DNA from: Halalkalirubrum salinum
Lineage (GTDB): Archaea; Halobacteriota; Halobacteria; Halobacteriales; Haloferacaceae
DNA length: 64,000 bases
Direction of reading: 5' to 3'
NCBI RefSeq assembly: GCF_005543295.1
Contig: NZ_SRSG01000002.1
Location: forward strand, 1 to 64,000
In this document: piece after piece, positions 58,074 to 64,000 of the stretch
Numbering within the stretch: the stretch's first letter is position 1
Layout of the letters: the number at the start of each line of letters is the position of its first letter
Position numbers and translations under genes: made by a program
Notes under the pieces: generated by a model
The model's input: only the letters and a program-made list of their open reading frames with translations
Told to the model about the DNA's origin: nothing
Databases searched by the model: none

Positions 58074-59078
58074 TCACGTCCCAGTCTCGTCTGTGTCTCC
58101 ACCGGCCGAGAGATGGACGGTCCGGTAGGCTGTTTCGGCTGTCGGTTCATCCGGTGGCTCGCCAACGTACAGTAAGTACGCGATCCGGGCGTTATCGGAC
58201 GATTCGGTGGGGATGACCTCCAGCTGTTCGCTCCAAGTCTCGCCAGCGCCAACAGTCACATCGAGGCGATCGAGTTCAGTTCGATCGGTGACCTCGTAGC
58301 CGTCGGTTGTTTGACCCAGTTGCTGTTGTTGAACGACAATGGTATACTCGACAGTCTCTCCTTCTTGATTCGTCAGCCCGACAACCACGTCAACCGGCTC
58401 AGCAACCGCCCACGCATTGGGGTACGCATCTGGCTCAATCGCACCCGAATCAGCGTCCTGTGCCTGGATATGGAACTCGGTAAATCGTTCACCGTTTCCT
58501 GGAACGGTTGCGGCGAACCCGATCCCAGCAGTCGAGACCACGAGTCCCAAAATAATCACCACTACCAGCGTCTCTTCGCGGGATGTCGCTGGCTTCCCAA
58601 TAAATGCTGCAAAGTGAGTTGGGATTGACACAGTTGGAACAATAAATCGCTGATCTGACGGTACCGTCCACCGTCGGATTGTGCCAGCGATCGCCGCGAT
58701 AATCGTTAGAGAGGCGATCGTGACGGTAAGTACCGTTGGATTGTAACCCCACGGGGAGTACCCCAATACCAATCCAGCCAGTGGGACGATAGCGACGCTG
58801 AGCCCGACAGAGACGACAAGCCGTTCGACGAATGTGATCAGGCCCCATGTTCCCTCCTGCTCGGTCAAAACCGCTCCGTGCTTGCTCCGGTTGCCATTAT
58901 ATGGGAACAGCACCGCCGCGAGGGCGTATCCAGGGGCAAAAAGCACAAAGATGAATCCAAGCGGTATCCGGATTACCGCCGGTCCGGTATGTTGTATAAT
59001 AAGACTCGTCACGACGCCACAGAGAGCGACAACCGAGACGAGATCGATCGGGACTATGGCTCCCGGGTCGTGTTCCAT
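58074..59078 (-). CDS. DUF1616 membrane protein
   Basis: A 334-residue protein. Four hydrophobic helices in the first 190 residues include the DUF1616 mark PLGFIFVLFAPGYALAAVLFP in pieces, with ERLVVSVGLSVAIVPL. The C-terminal 140 residues are an extracytoplasmic beta-rich domain (FTEFHIQAQDADSGAI, VVVGLTNQEGETVEYTIVVQ). DUF1616 proteins accompany archaeal surface-glycan genes; the role is not established. It faces the three-copy 28-bp repeat and the heparinase-like gene. Confidence 0.8.
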   Translation of the reverse strand: MEHDPGAIVPIDLVSVVALCGVVTSLIIQHTGPAVIRIPLGFIFVLFAPGYALAAVLFPYNGNRSKHGAVLTEQEGTWGLITFVERLVVSVGLSVAIVPLAGLVLGYSPWGYNPTVLTVTIASLTIIAAIAGTIRRWTVPSDQRFIVPTVSIPTHFAAFIGKPATSREETLVVVIILGLVVSTAGIGFAATVPGNGERFTEFHIQAQDADSGAIEPDAYPNAWAVAEPVDVVVGLTNQEGETVEYTIVVQQQQLGQTTDGYEVTDRTELDRLDVTVGAGETWSEQLEVIPTESSDNARIAYLLYVGEPPDEPTAETAYRTVHLSAGGDTDETGT

Positions 59079-59151
59079 ACCTTCGAGTCCGTTGGGAGAA
59101 AAAAAAGTAGCCGTCGACTAACAAGTCAGTCATCAGTTCTAGAAGAATGAT

Positions 59152-59230
59152 ATTGGCTACGTGCCTCTGTGTGAATAGTATTGGCTACGTGCCTCCGTGT
59201 AAATGGTATTGGCTACGTGCCTCCGTGTAT
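59152..59230. repeat. 28-bp tandem repeat, three copies, running into a gene's stop codon
   Basis: ATTGGCTACGTGCCTC recurs at 59152, 59180 and 59208, period 28 bp. The third unit encodes the last residues and TAG stop of the heparinase-like gene; the first two lie beyond it. Confidence 0.88.
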
Positions 59231-61267
59231 ATCGAGCGCAGAACCAAGAGGTGGGAGGATATCAGACCAACACTGGGTTCCATCGACTCCCAGCAGTGTT
59301 GACCGAGAAGTTGCAGTATCCGGCGGAGAGAGAAGGCACCCAAGCGCAACCTGCTCGTCTTGAGAGCCAGCATTCTCAAGGGTGATCACAGTCCGATCGT
59401 ACGCGACTCCAAAACGTGGGAAGTACTCGCCGGGGCTTGTGTGGACTGTGGTCTCGCCGAGCGGCGTAATTGTGAGCAGGGGCTCATCATCAACCGATAA
59501 CTCGATCGTTTCCGGGCGGATACACGTCTCTACTGAGGGGTGCAGGTGCAGTCGACTACGGATACACTGACCATCGTGGTTATCAACGGCGTCACGAAGC
59601 ACCCACCATCGGTCTCCACCAGCGATCGATCGGCGGTGTGTGTATCCGTTTGTGTCGTACTGGCCTTCGAAAAGCGTGGTATTGGCCGTTGCGATCGCCC
59701 CTGCAGTTGGTTTGGGTTGTCTGCCCATCAGGAATCGACCGCCGAGGTCGATCGGTTCGTCGTCGCCAACCTGTACGGTGTTATGTCCTCGGACACCGCG
59801 TGCGTACATCCGCCGGAGACCGGCCTCGTAATCGAACGTTCCGGTATCGGTCACAATTGGCTGTCCGTCGATCCATAGCAGGATTGAAAGACAGTCGCTA
59901 TGGGCGTGGCCCGGAAGGTGTGGGGGACCGACGGGGCCACAGTCAACCAAGATCGATCCGAGTTCAGTGCGTATCCACCGGTATCCACCCCCGGTACCAA
60001 GCGGTCGTGGGCCTACTGTCGAAAGGTCGGGCGGATCTAGTTGGGCGATCCCAACGCGGTCTGCGTACCGGAGGCACGCATCAAGTGGAATGGCTTCGTC
60101 GTATACCGAGTCGTTTAGCAGTGGAATCTGTCCGTCAGGCGGACGGAGCGCGCGGAGGTATGCGGCACCCGCTGCGGTTGTGGTCGAGATTTTTTCGTCG
60201 ATCGGCTCACCAGCCAACGAACAGAGGTTACAGGCAGTGATGAGCCGGGTCAAAACAAGTACGTGGTACATCGGGCTCCGCTCGAAGTGACAGCCATCAT
60301 CAAGGAACTGCCGCTCGCAGACCATTTTGAGAATCGACTGACCAGTGTCGAGCCAATCGTGGGCATCCGGTTCACCGTCGAAGGCAACGCCTGCAGCAAT
60401 GAGTGCGACGCCGTTTTCAACCAGGTGGTTGCCGCCAACGTCTTGCTCGACGTGATTTCGAAGAAATAACGCGTTTTTGTATATTTCACGCGCCAGCTCA
60501 CGCTCGAAGGCACTCGGGCCCTCTCGATCTTCTGGCTCCACCGACTGAGAAGGCAATGGGTGACTATTTTGAGTCGGGATTCGGATGGTCGACGAGATAC
60601 CTGGCGAAACACGTCTGGTCTGCCAGGATAGTGGCCCAAAATTACGAACGATCTGCTGACGCCACGTGAGGTATCGAAGCCAGTGTTGGATGCGAAGCGA
60701 CACCGCGTACGGCGTCCAATCGCGTCTGAGGTAGTGGGAACTGGCGATCTCGGCATGGCGTATCCAGCTTCGAATCCAGTTGTCGAACGCCGATAGAACA
60801 GATTTGATTTGATCGTGTTCAGGGTCGACGCTGATTGCGGCCTCCCCAAGTGGCTCGAACGCACACAGTTTGAGCCGCCACAGCCGCGGGAGCGCATCGA
60901 GCTGATCGTCGTTCCAGTCGATCGAGCCGTGGTTATCGATGTCGAGCGATCGATTCAAAAACTGTGGGGTGCCTGCGGCAGCATCCATCGTACGAGCCCG
61001 GAGCAGGCTGACGGTTTTAGGCCCGAGTGACGCTTGGAGCGTTTCAGTGTCCGACTCGAATGGCTCGGTCTCAGGATGCAGTACTCCGGGTACACGCGCT
61101 TCGTACCGCCGATCAAAATCAAACGGCACGTGTGTGAGCACACGTTCACGGAGCGTCCGTTCTGCGATTCCGACGAGTTGTTGGGTGTGCATCCGACCGA
61201 TCGTTTGTGCGTACAGCGAAATGACCCCGAGCGGGCCGCTGTCGGTCGCTCGGTTAGATCCGGCCAC
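59213..61267 (-). CDS. Heparinase II/III-like polysaccharide-active protein
   Basis: A 684-residue two-domain protein. The N-terminal 400 residues are a helical toroid (HDWLDTGQSILKMVCERQFL, DGCHFERSPMYHVLVL). The heparinase II/III domain follows: GHAHSDCLSILLWIDGQPIV, DTGTFDYEAG, RMYARGVRGHNTVQVGD and RWWVLRDAVDNHD. The H-S-D and R-x-H-N-T pattern is the family signature. No signal peptide is seen, as in haloarchaeal relatives inside biosynthetic clusters. It could cleave or remodel a uronic-acid polymer during assembly. Its start overlaps the upstream sulfatase-like gene by 14 bp. Confidence 0.86.
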   Translation of the reverse strand: MAGSNRATDSGPLGVISLYAQTIGRMHTQQLVGIAERTLRERVLTHVPFDFDRRYEARVPGVLHPETEPFESDTETLQASLGPKTVSLLRARTMDAAAGTPQFLNRSLDIDNHGSIDWNDDQLDALPRLWRLKLCAFEPLGEAAISVDPEHDQIKSVLSAFDNWIRSWIRHAEIASSHYLRRDWTPYAVSLRIQHWLRYLTWRQQIVRNFGPLSWQTRRVSPGISSTIRIPTQNSHPLPSQSVEPEDREGPSAFERELAREIYKNALFLRNHVEQDVGGNHLVENGVALIAAGVAFDGEPDAHDWLDTGQSILKMVCERQFLDDGCHFERSPMYHVLVLTRLITACNLCSLAGEPIDEKISTTTAAGAAYLRALRPPDGQIPLLNDSVYDEAIPLDACLRYADRVGIAQLDPPDLSTVGPRPLGTGGGYRWIRTELGSILVDCGPVGPPHLPGHAHSDCLSILLWIDGQPIVTDTGTFDYEAGLRRMYARGVRGHNTVQVGDDEPIDLGGRFLMGRQPKPTAGAIATANTTLFEGQYDTNGYTHRRSIAGGDRWWVLRDAVDNHDGQCIRSRLHLHPSVETCIRPETIELSVDDEPLLTITPLGETTVHTSPGEYFPRFGVAYDRTVITLENAGSQDEQVALGCLLSPPDTATSRSTLLGVDGTQCWSDILPPLGSALDIHGGT

Positions 61268-62675
61268 GGCGCTTCAGCTCCATTATTTTCGTCGTGACGC
61301 GGTGTTTTTCGTGGATCGTTCGCGTATTTCGGGTTCGGCGCTCTCGGGCGCGATCGAGATCCGCATGCAGTCGATCGGCGACCACCGGCTGCTCGCCAGC
61401 GAGATCAATCGATTCGGCTGGATCATCTGCAAGATGATACAACTCTCGCGTGCCGTGCTCGTCGTTGACAATGAGTTTCCACGGTGGATCGACATGGGCT
61501 CGAAGCAAATCGTTGTCCGCATTCGACCCCGACGCAGGCTCATAGTCGTAGACGACCTCCGCGCTCGCAGCGTCTCCCGTACTGTCGAATACAGAGTGAC
61601 CCGCATACACCGGTGGCGGATCGATTTCCGCGAGGGCAAGCAGCGATCGCGGTACGTCGACGAGTGAGGTTACACGATCGATCTGTTGGGTTGGGGCGGT
61701 CGATCCGCCGAAGACGAGCGGAACGCGTAACAGCTCGTCGTACAGTTTCCGCGGCCCATGGCTGAATCCGCCGTGGTCGCCGAGCTCTGTGCCGTGATCG
61801 CCGACGATCCCAATAGCGGTTTCAGCGCGATCGCTATTCGTTTCTGCCGCGTTCAACAGCCGCGAGATGGATTCATCAGTCCGACGGACTTCCGCATCGT
61901 ACAGGTCGGTGATCCGCTCGTGGTCTCGTGTCGAAACGGTGACTGCGTCCCCCTCGGCGTGGTTGAGCGACGCCACCGTGTGCCACAACGAGCCAATCGA
62001 CCACGTCCCGATCGGCTCCTCGCGGAACGGCTCGATGTCGCGCTTTCGCGGTACCCACGGGTAGTGTGGGTCCATATAGTGAATCCACAGAAAGAACGGC
62101 TGTTCGTTAGTGCGGCGCTCAAGCCACGCGATCGCCTCATCGGTCACGGTCTCGGCGGTCTCAAGCGGCGTGTGTCCAGCTGCAGCGAAGGCGACGCGGG
62201 CCGCAAAGCCCGCCGTATCTTTTAGGAGTTCACTGCGTTCGACGATCGGCTGCGCCCGCCGAGCGAGAGCCATCACCATTGACCCAGCGTCTGCTCCATC
62301 GTCGGATACCTTGTCAGTGAGAAAGTCTCGGAAGGTCTCGAACCCACGATTGTAGCCATACCCACGGGTGAGCCAGGGGTTCCCCGCGTTGAATCCCGCG
62401 GTTTCGTAGCCGGCGTTGCGGAAGACTTCGGCGATCGGCGTCGTCTCTTTTGGCATCCCGATGTCGTGCGAACAGCCGAGCGATCGAACCCCACCCAACA
62501 GAGATTTGAACGAATAGAAGGTTGGAATGCCGTTTGCGACCGCGTGGGTACACGCAGTTCCTTGTTTGGCCAACTGGTCGATCGCTGGGGTCGTCTCACG
62601 ATTGTACCCCAGGTGACCGACGTGATCAGCGCGAATCGAGTCGATGGTCACGTAGAGCACGTTCGGACGGCTCAC
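61254..62675 (-). CDS. Sulfatase-like protein without formylglycine motif
   Basis: A 473-residue alkaline-phosphatase-superfamily protein: VLYVTIDSIRADHVGHLGY, PFFLWIHYMDPHYPW, IGIVGDHGTELGDHGGFSHG, LYDELLRVPLVF and DPPWKLIVNDEHGTRELYHL. The usual C/S-x-P-S/A-R site is GIPTF (residues 49-53), so no cysteine or serine can become formylglycine; a threonine nucleophile is possible, giving phospho- or sulfotransfer activity. Its ATG overlaps the GT4 stop by 4 bp and its 3' end overlaps the heparinase-like gene. Confidence 0.85.
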   Translation of the reverse strand: MSRPNVLYVTIDSIRADHVGHLGYNRETTPAIDQLAKQGTACTHAVANGIPTFYSFKSLLGGVRSLGCSHDIGMPKETTPIAEVFRNAGYETAGFNAGNPWLTRGYGYNRGFETFRDFLTDKVSDDGADAGSMVMALARRAQPIVERSELLKDTAGFAARVAFAAAGHTPLETAETVTDEAIAWLERRTNEQPFFLWIHYMDPHYPWVPRKRDIEPFREEPIGTWSIGSLWHTVASLNHAEGDAVTVSTRDHERITDLYDAEVRRTDESISRLLNAAETNSDRAETAIGIVGDHGTELGDHGGFSHGPRKLYDELLRVPLVFGGSTAPTQQIDRVTSLVDVPRSLLALAEIDPPPVYAGHSVFDSTGDAASAEVVYDYEPASGSNADNDLLRAHVDPPWKLIVNDEHGTRELYHLADDPAESIDLAGEQPVVADRLHADLDRARERRTRNTRTIHEKHRVTTKIMELKRRGRI

Positions 62676-63961
62676 TGGCTCGACACCCCCGAGATATCGA
62701 CTAATTCAGCAGCCAGTTGTCCGGCGATGGCGGAGCGATCGTATTGTTCAACCACGTGCTGTCGCCCGGCGGTTCCCATCCGTGCGCGACGTGCGTCATC
62801 GGCCAACAAGTCGTCGAACGCTCGGGCGATTGCCACTGGGTCGTTGTCGACGTGTATGCCGCCACCTGACGATTTGATGAACTCTTTGAGTTCTCCGCGT
62901 CCGGTGGTCACTGTCGGCAGCCCACAGGCGAGGTATTCGTATACTTTTGTGGGCATGGCATACGCTAGCTCCTCGGTGTCCGCGAGCGGTGCAATCCCGA
63001 TCGTTGCGGTGGCGAGGATATGCGGAATCGCTGCACGATCGACAGTACCGGCGAACTCGACGCAATCTTCCAGGCCAAGCTCGTCAGTCAGCGCGCGCAG
63101 TCGGGACTCCAGATCGCCACTACCGACAAGCCGAAGCACCGCATCGTCTCTCGAGAGGTGTGCCATCGCTCGAATACACGACTCGAGATCCTGGGCAGCA
63201 CCGAGGTTCCCTGTATACACGATCACAGGTCGCTCACCGGTGGCAGTCACCTTCGAGCCGTCAGCTGGATCTGTCGCATCGACGACCGCCGTTCCACCGT
63301 CGCTTTCGGGGGCCGGTTGAAATTGCTCGGTGTCGACCCCGTTCGGGAGGACGAGCGTTTTCTCCCCGAGTGATTCGCCATATCGGTCGCGGATTGTGGC
63401 CGCTGTCGCGGGGGTGGTGACCGAGATCCGATCGGCGGTTTCGAGCACTTTTTGTTGGAACCTCCGACTGAGCCGTTCGATCCGACTCCCCGCGCGAAGG
63501 TACCCGAGCGAAATCGATGCGTCGATCCAGAGGTCGCGGACGTCAACGATCCATGGGACGCCGAGAATGGAGCCAACCAACCCTGGTGCACCCGTCGAAA
63601 TCGGCGGCGTTGAGGTTACGACGACGTCGTGTCGGCGAGCGTTCCACAGCAGCCACCACATCACGTGAATCCCAAAAAGCAAATAATATGGCAGCCTGCG
63701 GGCCATCCCGGGGTTCTCTGTGCGGGGCTGCCACGTCCAGAGGCGGTGGACAATGACCCCATCCCTCACCTCGGTGTCGGTCCGCCGCCAGGTCGGGGCA
63801 AATTCGCCAGGCGGATAGCTCGGTGGCGGGGTGACGACCGTTACGCTCCAGCCGTGCTCTTGTAGATTCCTCGCAGTGTCGTGGATCCGCGAGGCGTTAC
63901 CCCCCTTCTCTGGCGGATACATCTGTGAGATGAACACTACGTGGCCGCGATTGCCGCTCAT
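62672..63961 (-). CDS. GT4 family glycosyltransferase (WbuB-like)
   Basis: A 429-residue GT-B enzyme. VVFISQMYPPEKGGNASRIH opens the acceptor domain; VVVTSTPPISTGAPGL and IVDVRDLWIDASISLGYL are typical of WbuB/FnlC-neighbour fucosaminyltransferase-like GT4 enzymes. VYTGNLGAAQDLESCI, LVGSGDLESRL, EFAGTVDR and AMPTKVYEYLACGLPTV form the donor site. It overlaps neighbours by 4 bp on both sides, part of a leftward operon entering from beyond the window. Confidence 0.87.
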   Translation of the reverse strand: MSGNRGHVVFISQMYPPEKGGNASRIHDTARNLQEHGWSVTVVTPPPSYPPGEFAPTWRRTDTEVRDGVIVHRLWTWQPRTENPGMARRLPYYLLFGIHVMWWLLWNARRHDVVVTSTPPISTGAPGLVGSILGVPWIVDVRDLWIDASISLGYLRAGSRIERLSRRFQQKVLETADRISVTTPATAATIRDRYGESLGEKTLVLPNGVDTEQFQPAPESDGGTAVVDATDPADGSKVTATGERPVIVYTGNLGAAQDLESCIRAMAHLSRDDAVLRLVGSGDLESRLRALTDELGLEDCVEFAGTVDRAAIPHILATATIGIAPLADTEELAYAMPTKVYEYLACGLPTVTTGRGELKEFIKSSGGGIHVDNDPVAIARAFDDLLADDARRARMGTAGRQHVVEQYDRSAIAGQLAAELVDISGVSSQ

Positions 63962-64000
63962 GATCGGTCAGCGCGTGGCTCGGTTCGATCGAGGTGATCG
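63958..64000 (-). CDS. C-terminal end of an upstream operon gene (partial)
   Basis: Reading leftward, an open frame enters from the right edge and ends D-H-L-D-R-T-E-P-R-A-D-R-S followed by TGA at 63958-63960. The stop overlaps the GT4 start codon as ATGA, the same junction seen at other operon boundaries here. Only 13 residues are visible, so no family can be given. Confidence 0.45.
   Translation of the reverse strand, partial: DHLDRTEPRADRS

Noticed and set aside
59152-59230. Possible CRISPR array (28-bp period)
   Set aside because: Only three adjoining copies without spacers, and one contains a gene's stop codon.

Overview
The window looks like chromosome of a halophilic archaeon of class Halobacteria. 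Proteins are acidic and many exported ones carry twin-arginine signals with a lipobox. The haloarchaeal families DUF7344, HalOD1, DUF7511, DUF3179, a halocyanin-like copper protein and an IS1341-type TnpB are all present. Promoters look like archaeal TATA boxes close to start codons. I saw no rRNA, tRNA or CRISPR array. The palindrome CGATCG is very frequent in the resident genes and almost absent from the mobile pieces.

Region 1 (0-10 kb) has redox and copper genes: a thioredoxin-like protein, CcdA, a frameshifted halocyanin-like lipoprotein and SCO1. They are split by an IS200/IS605-type element carrying tnpB. Next come an amino-acid permease coupled to a tandem UspA protein, and an SDR enzyme. 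The stretch 7.9-9.8 kb is decayed. It holds a frameshifted gene and a DUF3179 gene cut in two by a 653-bp cassette. The cassette has IS6-like ends, a near-perfect 8-bp target duplication, a UspA gene and no transposase.

Region 2 (9.8-22.8 kb) is mostly about phosphorus and metals: a ZIP transporter, a PhoU/AbrB regulator, and an overlapping trio of phosphohydrolases. The trio is divergent from a complete glycerol-3-phosphate-type ABC importer (UgpB-A-E-C). A DASH-type cryptochrome/photolyase and a lone PhnM follow. A likely reading is uptake and dephosphorylation of glycerophosphodiesters or other organophosphates.

Region 3 (22.8-64 kb) is a large surface-polysaccharide and envelope island. 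GlmS, WecB and WecC form a route from fructose-6-P toward UDP-ManNAcA. A GalE-like epimerase, a Gfo/Idh/MocA oxidoreductase, seven glycosyltransferases and an MsbA-like ABC exporter accompany them. Envelope-directed or tailoring candidates are a heparinase II/III-like protein, two alkaline-phosphatase-superfamily proteins, an asparagine-synthetase-like protein without its glutaminase cysteine, a polytopic GT-C-like protein, a DUF1616 protein and an alpha/alpha-toroid protein. Regulators are interspersed: three DUF7344 membrane winged-helix proteins, two solo HalOD1 proteins and one PadR protein. An operon at 47.9-51.9 kb encodes a Tat-exported protein with four copies of a beta-rich domain, a tail-fibre-like protein and a beta-helix protein.

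The most novel signal is a second transposase-less cassette inside region 3 (33,893-35,650). It has the same terminal and subterminal sequences as the UspA cassette and a perfect 8-bp target duplication (GTCAACTT), and carries a class C beta-lactamase-like serine hydrolase gene. Together the two define a family of mobile single-gene cassettes in this genome.
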